Assembly (NCBI RefSeq): GCF_011064285.1
Contig: NZ_CP049331.1
Location: 1,426,001-1,490,000 of the forward strand
Direction of reading: 5' to 3'
DNA: 64,000 nucleotides
Origin: Vibrio ziniensis
Lineage (GTDB): Bacteria; Pseudomonadota; Gammaproteobacteria; Enterobacterales; Vibrionaceae
In this document: positions 16,608 through 25,603 of the stretch, in pieces
Layout: every line of letters begins with the position of its first letter
Numbering within the stretch: the first letter of the stretch is position 1
The notes under the pieces: model-generated
Seen by the model: only the letters and a program-made list of their open reading frames with translations
What the model was told of the DNA's origin: nothing
Databases searched by the model: none
Made by a program: the position numbers and the translations under genes

Positions 16608-18503
16608 TTATTTTTCAGATGGATTAAGCATTTTTAATAGGTCTTGTAACCCTTTATCATTTTTCCAATCATAGATTGGGTCAAAAAGGCCCATTAATTG
16701 TGATGCTTTCTCTTTATCACCTTGAGTTACTTTGACTTTTCCTACTTGTAACAAACCATCAAATGACGCGGTGTTATTGTAAATTTCAGCCCAGACTTCT
16801 GGTTTCATCTGTACTGTCACATCTGATCTGGCTTTGCCAATTTCAGCATTATCTAAGTAGTTCACCACTGCTCGGCTGATTTCTAAGCCATAAACGTGCT
16901 CTCCACCGAAATCAAACTTGATGGTTGCTTGCGTATTACCTGAACGTTCAGGATTAATACGAATACGGTAATAATTAACGTAGTCATTGATATTCTGTAC
17001 GATTGCTGTTGGTGCTGCCGGAATATTCTTGATGATATTCACTTGTCCGCGAAGCTCAGCCGCTTGTGCTAAGTAGAACGAACGCGAGTTGGTTGATGTA
17101 GCGCGATAGCCCATTTGTTCCAATGCGTCTGCTTTTAGCTCTTTGTTTTTCTTGCTCGGATTATTTTGTACTAAGTAATCCGACACTTGTGCTGACCACA
17201 AGTAATCGCCGTTATCAAATGCTTGTTTAGCTAGCTTGTAGGTCTTATCTTCGCCGCCCATTGCGGTAACCATACGCGTTGCTTCATCTTTTGGATGCAA
17301 CTTGTTTAAGTGCGCAGCATTGCGATCGTATTGACCAAACAACGCGGTATAAATACGTGGTGGCATGACAGAAATTTCGCCATAGTTCTGCACCAGAATA
17401 GGGGACTCTTTCAGATATTTAGGTAGTTTTACACTATAACGAAGTTCATCAGGACCTTGACCTAATGCAATATTTTTTAATGTCTGGTCAAGCACAAACG
17501 CTAAACCATCATGGTAACTTTTTAGACGTGCATTGATTTTTTCGTTACCCATTAATGAGGTGGAATGGGTTGAAAGTAAGATTTCAGGGTTCAAATCTTT
17601 AATTTTATTTAACGCTCCCATCCATTCGTTTGGATTACGGTAACGACCGCCACGAGCACTGTAGATATTAGGGAACCAGCCCCAGACAACGTTGTTCAAT
17701 ACTGTTTTTTTACTTGGAACATAAACCATCAACTGATTTGGAGTATCAGTTCCAATACCGTCAATATAGAAAACCATATCCAAGCCCGCTACATTGATGG
17801 TTTGACCATCATGAGTTGGCGATAAGTTCACTGGCACGAATCCACTTTGATCTGGCATTACCGTATTTTTAAATGCAGCGTTATCACCCTTAGTTGGTAG
17901 ATAGGCGTTAAATTGCTCGATACTACGAGCCATTGTGATACCACTCGTTTCTGGATGAATTGAAGAGACACCGCCATTTTTTGCGATTGATGCATTGGTA
18001 TTAGGATGACCAATGACGGTAATGTTGTTATTACCACGAGACGCTTCTTGTTCAACGATATAACGTGCACCTAAGGTGTAGTGTTCGTGGGAATACACGA
18101 TCGCAGCAATAGGCTTATCGGTTTCTTTACGCAGCATGGTATAAAACTCTTCTGCATCATGCATATTGTCGCCTGTATCGTAAATGATAAGACCTTTAGG
18201 TGCTTCAATTGCACTCATATTGACAATTGAACGTGAGCCAAATGTCCAGATACCATCAGCAATTTTTATTGTTGTTGGGTCATCGTAAGAAGCACGCTTG
18301 TCACTAAGTTTGCCTAAGTTCCAAAACGCTGCAGTTTCTTCGTTTACCTTGGCTTTATTGCCGTTATCTGGAAGATGGGTTAATGGGGTATTTTTAGCAT
18401 TCATATATGGAGAGCTAAAATCAGGATTATTTTCTGCAAATGTAGGGGTGGCCGTTAAGGTCAGTGCAGAGATTAACGCTATGTTCAGAGCTTTTATTTT
18501 CAT
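16608..18503 (-). CDS. Exported alkylsulfatase-like metallo-beta-lactamase-fold protein with altered metal site
   Basis: 631 residues. A signal peptide (residues 1-23, ending TPTFA) is followed by an MBL fold (about 80-340), an alkylsulfatase dimerisation region (about 370-500) and a C-terminal SCP2-like domain (about 510-625), the order known from SdsA1. In active family members the metal motif is HxHxDH; here residues 139-144 read HEHYTL, so Asp and the last His are replaced. The GTEAPAE-type segment reads GTDTPNQ (251-257), and the following ENV-type glutamate is Asn (270-271). His313 in STHS is kept. It may bind one metal, act on another substrate, or be non-catalytic. A divergent LysR gene lies upstream. 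Confidence 0.85.
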   Translation of the reverse strand: MKIKALNIALISALTLTATPTFAENNPDFSSPYMNAKNTPLTHLPDNGNKAKVNEETAAFWNLGKLSDKRASYDDPTTIKIADGIWTFGSRSIVNMSAIEAPKGLIIYDTGDNMHDAEEFYTMLRKETDKPIAAIVYSHEHYTLGARYIVEQEASRGNNNITVIGHPNTNASIAKNGGVSSIHPETSGITMARSIEQFNAYLPTKGDNAAFKNTVMPDQSGFVPVNLSPTHDGQTINVAGLDMVFYIDGIGTDTPNQLMVYVPSKKTVLNNVVWGWFPNIYSARGGRYRNPNEWMGALNKIKDLNPEILLSTHSTSLMGNEKINARLKSYHDGLAFVLDQTLKNIALGQGPDELRYSVKLPKYLKESPILVQNYGEISVMPPRIYTALFGQYDRNAAHLNKLHPKDEATRMVTAMGGEDKTYKLAKQAFDNGDYLWSAQVSDYLVQNNPSKKNKELKADALEQMGYRATSTNSRSFYLAQAAELRGQVNIIKNIPAAPTAIVQNINDYVNYYRIRINPERSGNTQATIKFDFGGEHVYGLEISRAVVNYLDNAEIGKARSDVTVQMKPEVWAEIYNNTASFDGLLQVGKVKVTQGDKEKASQLMGLFDPIYDWKNDKGLQDLLKMLNPSEK

Positions 18504-18607
18504 ATCTATAGTCTTCTGTCTGGATCAAATAAATATGATTTTGCTCTTGTGAATATGATAATGACAGTTAAGATTATCTTGCGTTTTTTGCAAGAAGGTG
18601 CGTGAAT

Positions 18608-19507
18608 ATGAATCTACATAACCGTTATTTGGATTTACCGTTAGAGCTAATGAAAACGATGGTTTTGCTCTATCACAATCCTAACCTTAAGAAGGTTGGA
18701 GATATTCTGAAGAAGTCAGAAAGTGCCGTTAGCCGAGATATAACCAAACTGCGTGAAAGATTGAATGACCCGATTTTCATTCGTAGTGCTCAAGGAATGG
18801 AACTGACCCCTTTAGTACAGCAACTTGTTCCACAAATAGAGCAGCACTACAATCAAATCGCAAATATATTGAAGAAGACCACAACTTCGCGTACTGATTT
18901 TTCACAATACACACATCCTATTGTCATTGCGCTTAACTCTTATATTTACCAGTATGCAGCAGCAAAGTTGGCCGTTGTACTGCTGCAACATTTTCCTCAG
19001 GCGACGTTTCATATTCAGCGTTGGGGAAAGAATACTCTCGACGCTATAAACGCGGGGGAGATAGACATTGGGGTTCACTTTAGCGACTTTGAAACCAATA
19101 AAGGTATCACTCAACGGCATATTTCTAATTATCATGTCTATTTAGCGTGTCACCCTGATATACAAATAACTAAGATCGAGGACGTGCTTGATAATCTACT
19201 GATTATTTCTAGATTATCTTCATGGAATGAGCATCGTTATCGGCTGTTAGAAAAGCTCGATCTTGAACCAACAAAAGTAGCCTATGTCGATTCATTATCA
19301 ACGGCCTATGACATTGTACAAAGAGTGCCATCGGTTTCATTTTTACCTGACTTTATCTACGACAGTTCAAAGGTGAAAGCCATAAAATTAGATGACAATA
19401 ATGATTACGCACTTTCGTCGTTTTTCAAACAAAGCCACAGGCAGGAACCATTTACTCAGCATCTGCATAATTTAATACAATCTGTTATTTCACCTAATGT
19501 GCAGTGA
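18608..19507 (+). CDS. LysR-family transcriptional regulator
   Basis: 299 residues from the ATG at 18608; a GTG two codons earlier is possible, with AAGG about 10 bp before the ATG. Winged helix-turn-helix near residues 8-65 (LKKVGDILKKSESAVSRDIT), then an effector domain. It belongs to the LeuO/NodD/ToxR-like branch that uses ELTPLVQQLVPQI after the DNA-binding domain. It is divergent from the alkylsulfatase-like gene with about 100 bp between them, so that gene and the hydrolase behind it are its likely targets. Confidence 0.88.
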   Translation: MNLHNRYLDLPLELMKTMVLLYHNPNLKKVGDILKKSESAVSRDITKLRERLNDPIFIRSAQGMELTPLVQQLVPQIEQHYNQIANILKKTTTSRTDFSQYTHPIVIALNSYIYQYAAAKLAVVLLQHFPQATFHIQRWGKNTLDAINAGEIDIGVHFSDFETNKGITQRHISNYHVYLACHPDIQITKIEDVLDNLLIISRLSSWNEHRYRLLEKLDLEPTKVAYVDSLSTAYDIVQRVPSVSFLPDFIYDSSKVKAIKLDDNNDYALSSFFKQSHRQEPFTQHLHNLIQSVISPNVQ

Positions 19508-19584
19508 TGTAAAAGTTGGGATATAAATAGTTATCCGTATCTAACTAATTTAGCTAAGTCAATGACTCATTTATGTCCATCTTC

Positions 19585-19609
19585 GAGTCAGCTTGATCTG
19601 AGCTGACTC
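19585..19609 (+). terminator. Probable terminator of the LysR gene
   Basis: Nine-bp perfect stem GAGTCAGCT / AGCTGACTC with a 7-nt loop, 78 bp after the LysR stop. Only a short T stretch (ATTTGT) follows. Confidence 0.45.
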
Positions 19610-19680
19610 ATTTGTGCCCCTTTCCAAGCTAGCGCATTTATCCGTCAGACTTTACGGATAAGTATTTGAACTACTTTTTT

Positions 19681-21180
19681 CTAATCAGAGTAGTGTCTAG
19701 TGTATTGGGGTCTTATCAGATAGTCTTGGCTAATACTATCAATCCAGGTAAATAGCTCATCCAGATTGTAGTCACCGCTATGAGGGCGGTCCCAGGCCAG
19801 TTGATAATTGACATCGTAATCAGCATTTTCAAGACGAGTCGCTAAGATAGCTGAAATGGCTAGAGAGGTGTCCCGGTCATTGGTACCGACACGAATTCTC
19901 CAGTGCGGAGCAATGCCTTGTTGGTCCGGTTTAATAAAACTCAGAGGATTCATCATAGAAACAATATCTGCCGGAGCCGTTGCCGGGTTATTTGTTGAGC
20001 TATGTTCAGAGGAATACGCGGTAAAATGCATGGCATTGTTCGATATATTACCAAACAACTCATTTTCTCCTGAACTGAGATCTAACGAATCAAAGGCCGG
20101 AGGAAGTTTGGCGCGAATAGCGTAGGTGCGATATTTGTCGAAATCGACGTTCGTTACTTTGCCATTAGTGATTGTAAGTCAGTTGAACTGGCTTAAATCT
20201 GTATTGTTGTCCAATGCTGACTGAGCTGAGTGCTGAATTAAAGAAATAACATACTGCTTGAAGCTGCCATTACCATTTTTATCCAGTGTCAATGGGTTAC
20301 CATTTGAATCATTTAGCTTAAGCCCATTCAGATAGCCTGGAAATTGACTGGACAGAGCGTTCGATACGACTTGCTGAGCGTTGATCAGAGTGCCCTTGGT
20401 TTCTTTTCGTTGGATATGATAATCCAACATCGAAATATCCATTTTTTTATAATCGTTGTAGCCGTTGAACTGCCATTCATAGGCGGCATCGGCATGGTCA
20501 AGGTCGGTAATCGGGCAGAATGTAGAGACGGCGTAAATCTTATCCGAAGCCGGAGCTGCTCCTAATTGTTCTAAATATGTGCCATAGATGACCTGATCGC
20601 CACTTGCGCCCAACAATGCCGATAGCGCACCGCCCGCACTGGTACCGTTAGATATAATTTTATTTGCATCTCCAGGGATGAGTTTATCGTTGTAATGCAG
20701 ATAACGAACGGCTGCTTTCAAATCAACGATGGCGGCAGGGGCTTTCCCTGTGTATATCCCCTGTGAATTTTGGCTGGTTCGGCCACGTGCGCCAGGTGAC
20801 GCCACCACATAGCAGTGATGGAGTGCAAGCAACAAAGCATTCGCTGAATGGGAATCAACCCTCGGGGTCATTGGTTTACTCGGCATATAACCACCGACAC
20901 CGTTAGGTAAGAAGATTGGTGCGGTTTGTATGGTATAACCTGAAATAGTTGGGTCTTTGAAATAGCCTTTTGGAACATAAATATTGAGTGTCTGTAGCTC
21001 ACTATCTACGGGATATTTGACATACGGAATTCCTTCGTAAGCACGAAATTCAACCGTTTGACCATTAACTTCGACAGAGTTTTCAGTGTAGATATTCCGG
21101 TTAAATGTTAAATCACTTTGAGCACTGACAGAGAGAGAAACCGCGATAGTAGATAGTGTAACTAAAGTATTTATTTTCAT
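19681..21180 (-). pseudogene. Tannase-like exported esterase interrupted by an in-frame TGA
   Basis: One reading frame of 499 codons with a single stop, TGA at 20179-20181, after codon 333; the frame is continuous on both sides, so this is a nonsense change, not a frameshift. Residues 1-20 form a signal peptide (cut near VSAQS). The nucleophile elbow GTSAGGALS and the HHCYVVASPGARGR segment lie before the stop. The probable acid and base of the triad (Asp in GTNDRD, His in RPHSGDYNLDELF) lie after it. A protein ending at the TGA would lack the full catalytic triad. A Trp codon TGG changed to TGA is the simplest history. No selenocysteine context was seen. It resembles tannase-type carboxylesterases. 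Confidence 0.8.
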
Positions 21181-21304
21181 ATAAATTCTTCTGTTTAAAG
21201 TTTGATCTGTGTGAGTATGTGATGGCTACACAAGCTTAAAGTGTAGTGTAGCTCTGAGGTCAATATTGCTGAGCACTTCTTCTGTCAGAGAAAGTTACAA
21301 GTTC

Positions 21305-21335
21305 AGGCAGAGCCAATGTCATTCCGGCTCTGCCT
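21305..21335 (-). terminator. Hairpin downstream of the NAD(P)-dependent oxidoreductase gene
   Basis: Ten-bp perfect stem AGGCAGAGCC / GGCTCTGCCT with an 11-nt loop, 10 bp past the stop codon of the minus-strand oxidoreductase. No good T-run follows, so terminator function is likely but unproven. Confidence 0.5.
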
Positions 21336-21345
21336 ACATGAGTTT

Positions 21346-22206
21346 TTAAGATTGGTACAATTTGATAACCGCAGTCATGTTTTCGTCCCCAATCCCATTG
21401 TCTATCCCTTTTTTGAATACATCACGCACGGCTTCAATGACAGGCGTGGTGTGTCCGGTTGCTTCCAGTGTGTAAGAGAAATCTTTTTCAATCAGCTCAA
21501 CAGGGAACATCGGAGCAAACATCTGGTTCAGCATCATGGTCGATATACCGTTGGCGGAAGCACTCCACGGAGCGGTTGATGATAGTGCTGAAATGATCTT
21601 TTCAACGTCTGCACCTTGTTGACGTTGTAACGTTGAAATCAGCTCGGCTAAAGTGGCGACTTGCATCCCAAGAAGCGTATTAGTACAAAGTTTTGCTAAT
21701 GCACCATTACCCACTTCACCAGTGTAGTTAATGACAGAACCCATGGTTCCTAGTAACGCTTTACTGTTTTCATAAGCTTCTTCCTTGCCGCCGACAAGAT
21801 AAATCAATTGTCCGGATTCCGCTTGTGGTCGGGTGCCCGAAACCGGCGCTTCAATAAAGGGAATATTTCGCTCGGAAGCGTGCTGATTGAGTTCTTTTAC
21901 CCAGTTAACCGAGAGTGTTGAGCTGTCTATAGCGATTGCGCCTTTTTTCATGCTACTAAAAGCGCCGGTGTCAGGGTCCAGCCAAATTTCTTTGGATGCG
22001 TTATCGTCACGAACCATTGCGATAATAAAGTCTGCATCCTGAGCAGCTTCACGTGGTGCTTGTGCCAATTTGGCACCGCCAATAACGAGTTTATCCGCTT
22101 TGGAAGGGGTTCTGTTCCAAACGGTAACCTGATGGCCAGCTTTGAGTATGTTAGCGGCCATGCGAACGCCCATTGCGCCTAAACCCAGAAAAGCAACTTT
22201 TTTCAT
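21346..22206 (-). CDS. NAD(P)-dependent oxidoreductase, 3-hydroxyisobutyrate dehydrogenase family
   Basis: 286 residues. N-terminal Rossmann dinucleotide site GLGAMGVRMA (residues 7-16) with KAGHQVTVWNRTPSKAD after the second strand; an Arg/Ser/Lys pattern there suggests NADP preference. EAPVSGTRP near residue 120 is the substrate-site signature, and the catalytic lysine sits in NGALAKLCTNTLLG near residue 172. It would oxidise a beta-hydroxyacid or reduce a small aldehyde (glyoxylate/succinic-semialdehyde reductase type); the substrate is not clear. Transcribed in the same direction as, and 140 bp after, the LysR gene. Confidence 0.9.
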   Translation of the reverse strand: MKKVAFLGLGAMGVRMAANILKAGHQVTVWNRTPSKADKLVIGGAKLAQAPREAAQDADFIIAMVRDDNASKEIWLDPDTGAFSSMKKGAIAIDSSTLSVNWVKELNQHASERNIPFIEAPVSGTRPQAESGQLIYLVGGKEEAYENSKALLGTMGSVINYTGEVGNGALAKLCTNTLLGMQVATLAELISTLQRQQGADVEKIISALSSTAPWSASANGISTMMLNQMFAPMFPVELIEKDFSYTLEATGHTTPVIEAVRDVFKKGIDNGIGDENMTAVIKLYQS

Positions 22207-22347
22207 ATTTCAAATCCTGTCATGTCGGTAGAAAAATTAACAAAATGATGAGAATGTTTATTGGTTTAAATCATGACCGATCGAACGTTATAACTCTAAT
22301 CGCATTTTGTTATTGTCGTCATCACCGATTTGAATACCTGAAGTTAT

Positions 22348-23250
22348 TCAAAGCTCATTACACAGCTCAACAATCGAATCTCGGATCCATCGATGGGCGT
22401 CACTGTCATGTGTTCTTTCATGCCACGCCATGATTTTCGTGAATCCGGGAACTTCAAACGGAAGGTTTACCGTGGTGAGTCCCTGTACATTTGTGATGAG
22501 TCGTCTCGGTACAACAGCACAGAGGTCACTGGTTTTTAAAATGTTGACCAGTGATAAGAAGCTCGGGACGGATAGCACCACTCGCCGCTGTTTGCCCAGT
22601 GAGCGCAGTACTTGATCTGTCATTCCCTCAAATGCACCGCCAACGTAAGAGACAATCGCATGATCGATACTGCAAAATTGCTCAAGTGCTAAAGTGTTAT
22701 CTTCTAGCAGAGGATGCTCGTCTCTGAGAACACAAACATAGGTCTCATCAAATAAGGTTTTGGCTCGTAAATCCACAGGAGACGCTTCAGGCGTGGTTAA
22801 CGCAAGGTCAATGATCCCGCGCTCCATTTGCTCGAAAAGTTCATGCTCATTAATCCAGCGAACCGAGACTTTTATGTTGGGTGCTTGTTCCCTTAACGCA
22901 AGTAAAAATGGCTCAACAATGGCTCTCAGAGAATAGTCGGTGGCCGCGATAGAGAGCGTTAGTTTAGCAGTCTGCGGATCAAATAGCGTAGGTTCTAAAA
23001 CAGCATCTAGCTCTCTAAGCAGCTTTTTTATTGGTACCGATAGCTCTTGTGCACGAATGGTTGGCACAATGCCATGTTGACTACGAATAAACAACTGATC
23101 GTCTAGGCTGTGTCGCAGGCGGGTCATCATGCCACTGACCGCAGGTTGGCTGACCGAGAGTTTTTCAGCCGCTCTGGAGACGTTTTTCTCATCCATCAGA
23201 GTGTCAAAGACGCGAAGAAGATTCAGATCAAGGTTTTTAATATTTGCCAT
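22348..23250 (-). CDS. LysR-family transcriptional regulator (paralogue of the 26.6-kb regulator)
   Basis: 300 residues. Winged helix near residues 8-65 (NVSRAAEKLSVSQPAVSGMM) and effector domain of the NodD/PcpR/LinR-like branch, recognisable by LSIAATDY near residue 100 and VVPRRL near residue 245. It shares long stretches with the regulator at 26572-27480 (NLDLNLL, RAAxxLxxxQPAVSxMxTRLR, IAATDY, AVVPRRL, FTKxMAWHER), so the two are close paralogues. Regulators of this branch often answer to aromatic or quinone-like compounds. Likely targets are the oxidoreductase after it and the SRPBCC/ADH genes before it. Confidence 0.9.
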   Translation of the reverse strand: MANIKNLDLNLLRVFDTLMDEKNVSRAAEKLSVSQPAVSGMMTRLRHSLDDQLFIRSQHGIVPTIRAQELSVPIKKLLRELDAVLEPTLFDPQTAKLTLSIAATDYSLRAIVEPFLLALREQAPNIKVSVRWINEHELFEQMERGIIDLALTTPEASPVDLRAKTLFDETYVCVLRDEHPLLEDNTLALEQFCSIDHAIVSYVGGAFEGMTDQVLRSLGKQRRVVLSVPSFLSLVNILKTSDLCAVVPRRLITNVQGLTTVNLPFEVPGFTKIMAWHERTHDSDAHRWIRDSIVELCNEL

Positions 23251-23293
23251 AATCAGAGCTTATTGTTTTATATGGTTATTTTTAATATAGAGC

Positions 23294-23329
23294 AAAAAAG
23301 CCGCTCTCAATGAATTTGAGAACGGCTTT
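23294..23329 (-). terminator. Rho-independent terminator of the SRPBCC gene
   Basis: Fourteen-bp stem with a single mismatch (AAAGCCGCTCTCAA / TTGAGAACGGCTTT), loop 5 nt. On the minus strand it runs into TTTTTTGC. It is 27 bp past the stop codon of the minus-strand gene. Confidence 0.85.
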
Positions 23330-23355
23330 CTAAAATTATAAGTAGCAACTCATTG

Positions 23356-23862
23356 TTATTTTGCTTTACGGGCTGCTTCAACCAGACCGTCTAACCATTC
23401 CTGATGACCATTAATCATTGGGTTAGGCTTAGTTGCTGCTAATTCTTTAGCTGGATTACCATTTTGGGTTTCCTGAGTCAGAATGCGAACTCGGTTGCCA
23501 GAAAGGTCTTCAATTAACCAGGCATGGTGTACATCTAAACGAGTGTCACCTTCGCCTGACCAGCCATGCCATGCAACACGTGCTGGTTGACCTTCTACTG
23601 GTGCAACATGTTCAACACATTGTGACTCAACCGGGAAGCCGAAAGTATTGAAATAGAATCGAACGTTATTTTCTAACTCAGGGCCTTTTTCGTCATAAAA
23701 ACGGGGATTAGCAGAGTTCGCATAGTAAGTTGGCCAAAGTGCTGGAGTGTTAAGTAAAGGCCAAATGTCTTTTGTTGAAAGACCAGCGACAATCACTTCA
23801 TTCGAACAGAAGTTGTCAGTAAAACCGGGTACAAAGCCTTCAGGCCAGATGATGTCACTCAT
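23356..23862 (-). CDS. SRPBCC-family (polyketide cyclase/START-like) protein
   Basis: 168 residues from the ATG at 23862, chosen because AAGGA lies 7 bp before it; a longer frame upstream lacks a ribosome site. The sequence has the hydrophobic-pocket helix-grip features of the SRPBCC superfamily: a VIVAGLSTKDIWPLL opening, RFYFNTFGFPVES in the middle, and a long C-terminal amphipathic helix (PMINGHQEWLDGLVEAARKA). Such proteins bind small hydrophobic ligands and some are cyclases or hydrolases. It is the last gene of a minus-strand trio with ADH and VOC genes; the gap to the ADH is about 120 bp. Confidence 0.8.
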   Translation of the reverse strand: MSDIIWPEGFVPGFTDNFCSNEVIVAGLSTKDIWPLLNTPALWPTYYANSANPRFYDEKGPELENNVRFYFNTFGFPVESQCVEHVAPVEGQPARVAWHGWSGEGDTRLDVHHAWLIEDLSGNRVRILTQETQNGNPAKELAATKPNPMINGHQEWLDGLVEAARKAK

Positions 23863-23982
23863 AATGAATTCCTTATGTTTGAATATTGAAACATGTTGTT
23901 TCGTTGATGGTGATATCATCCGGTTTTTGAGCTTATCACTCCAATCACAAAAAAGGATATGGGGTATAAGGCTGGCTTATAT

Positions 23983-24966
23983 CTAAAGCTTTGCGACGTA
24001 TTTTCCCCGGGAATGCCCTTGCCTTATTTGATTTAGAATTTCCGGGATATCGCTTAAGGTAACGGTGGTGGTTTGCGGAGAAGCAATGATGTTCTGCTCA
24101 AGAAGGGTATTCATCTCAATACCTGCTTGAGTGATTGATTTCATACCCATTTCGCCATTAACGTGACCGGCCCCCAGACTTAACTGATGCAACGTTAACC
24201 CGCGATCAAACGTATTTTGATGTTGTGTAGAATCAATGGTGCTCACCAGTTCCACTAATTGCCCATCAAAGCTAAGCATCGAGGAAGTCAGTGCCTGTGC
24301 AGGACCTCCGATACAATCCAGTGCACACTCAATCCCATGATTTTCAACTATAGTGTTCACCTTGGTAAGAAGTTGCTGATCCCGATAATCGAGACAGTGT
24401 GTTGCACCTAATGATGTAGCGTAATCAAAGTTATGTTCGGAACAGACAGCAATGATGGTATCAAGCTGAAAATAGCGGCTGAGTTGGAGTGCGTAGCTTC
24501 CTACGCCGCCGCTTGCCCCGTAGATAACAATACTCTTTTTACCCGCAAGATGAAGTTTATCGTTCAGTGCACGATAGGCTGTCCATCCGGCACAAGGCGA
24601 TGCCGCCGCTTCAATATCGGATATGGCAGGATGTTTGGTTAATGTACGGGAGTCATGAACGGAAAATGAAGCAAACCCACCCTGACGCCGGCGCATATTG
24701 CCATGATAGAGAACACGATCACCGATATTCCAATCGCTGACCTGACTACCTTTAGCAACAATTACACCAGAGACATCAAGCCCGCCAACCATGTCACGAT
24801 TACCCGCTTCAGTGATTCCGAACCAATAATTAATTTTCGCATCGACCGGATTAAGGCCAACCGCATGGACTTCGACGATAACGTCGAAAGGTGTTTCTAA
24901 CACTGGCTTTGCGATATTCGTGACCGCAAAGTGGTCCGATTCAGGGTGATAGGTGACAGCTTTCAT
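23983..24966 (-). CDS. Zinc-type alcohol dehydrogenase / quinone oxidoreductase family protein
   Basis: 327 residues of the medium-chain dehydrogenase family. GroES-like N-terminal half with GLNPVDAKINYW near residue 36 and Rossmann half with YGASGGVGSYALQLSRYF near residue 150. The cysteines for catalytic and structural zinc are missing, which places it with NADPH quinone reductases rather than zinc alcohol dehydrogenases. It would reduce quinones or alpha,beta-unsaturated carbonyls. The VOC gene lies 26 bp upstream on the same strand, so the pair is co-transcribed. Ribosome site AGAGGAA. Confidence 0.88.
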   Translation of the reverse strand: MKAVTYHPESDHFAVTNIAKPVLETPFDVIVEVHAVGLNPVDAKINYWFGITEAGNRDMVGGLDVSGVIVAKGSQVSDWNIGDRVLYHGNMRRRQGGFASFSVHDSRTLTKHPAISDIEAAASPCAGWTAYRALNDKLHLAGKKSIVIYGASGGVGSYALQLSRYFQLDTIIAVCSEHNFDYATSLGATHCLDYRDQQLLTKVNTIVENHGIECALDCIGGPAQALTSSMLSFDGQLVELVSTIDSTQHQNTFDRGLTLHQLSLGAGHVNGEMGMKSITQAGIEMNTLLEQNIIASPQTTTVTLSDIPEILNQIRQGHSRGKYVAKL

Positions 24967-24992
24967 TTTCCGTTCCTCTTAATTAGGTGGGC

Positions 24993-25496
24993 TTAGTTAT
25001 ACGCACCACTCGAATAAGTTAATTCGTAGCTATGGCTATATATCTCCAGAATATTGCCGAATGGGTCTTCCATGTAGATCATGCGGTATGGTTTCTCACC
25101 AGGGTAGTAAAAACGAGGTGCTTTCATACGTTTTTTACCGCCAGCAGCAACAATCTTTTCAGCCAGTTCTTCTACGTTTGGATCTTGCACGCAGAAGTGG
25201 AAAACACCGGTTTTCCAGTATTCAAAGTTGTTTTCTGGGTTCTCTGCATTTTCAAACTGGAAAATCTCAACGCCAATTCGATCTCCCGTAGACAGATGGG
25301 CGATTTTTACACTTGACCATCCCTGCCCAAAAACGTCGGTGCACATTTCTCCGATAGGACTGTCGTCTTCTACAATAGTTGTTGGTTCCATGATTAGGTA
25401 CCAACCAAGTACTTCGGTATAAAACTTCACCGCTTTTTCCAGATTCGGTACTGAGATACCGATATGGGAGAAGGTTCTTGGGTATGTGTTTGACAT
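24993..25496 (-). CDS. VOC-family (glyoxalase/dioxygenase fold) protein
   Basis: 167 residues with one vicinal-oxygen-chelate module. Potential metal ligands: His in FSHIGISVPNLEKAV (residue 11), His in GVFHFCVQDPNVEEL near residue 103, and Glu in DPFGNILEIYSHSYE near residue 151. This H/H/E pattern would hold one divalent metal. Function in the family ranges from glyoxalase to ring-cleaving dioxygenase and thiol transfer. First gene of the minus-strand VOC - ADH - SRPBCC run, divergent from a LysR gene about 110 bp away. Confidence 0.85.
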   Translation of the reverse strand: MSNTYPRTFSHIGISVPNLEKAVKFYTEVLGWYLIMEPTTIVEDDSPIGEMCTDVFGQGWSSVKIAHLSTGDRIGVEIFQFENAENPENNFEYWKTGVFHFCVQDPNVEELAEKIVAAGGKKRMKAPRFYYPGEKPYRMIYMEDPFGNILEIYSHSYELTYSSGAYN

Positions 25497-25603
25497 TTAG
25501 ATGTTCCTTATAGAGTTCAATTCATGAGATGTCATTTTAAAAGTTGCCTTGCTAAATAAAAAATTATTAAATATTCTCATTATGATAATTTTAGGTTATT
25601 AAT

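Noticed and set aside
20167-20181. TGA in the esterase as a selenocysteine codon
   Set aside because: Alpha/beta hydrolases of this kind do not use selenocysteine, the position is not an active-site residue, and no obvious stem-loop of bacterial SECIS type follows.
22173-22433. Plus-strand frame across the oxidoreductase/LysR gap
   Set aside because: It overlaps both minus-strand genes, has no ribosome site and no recognisable protein features.
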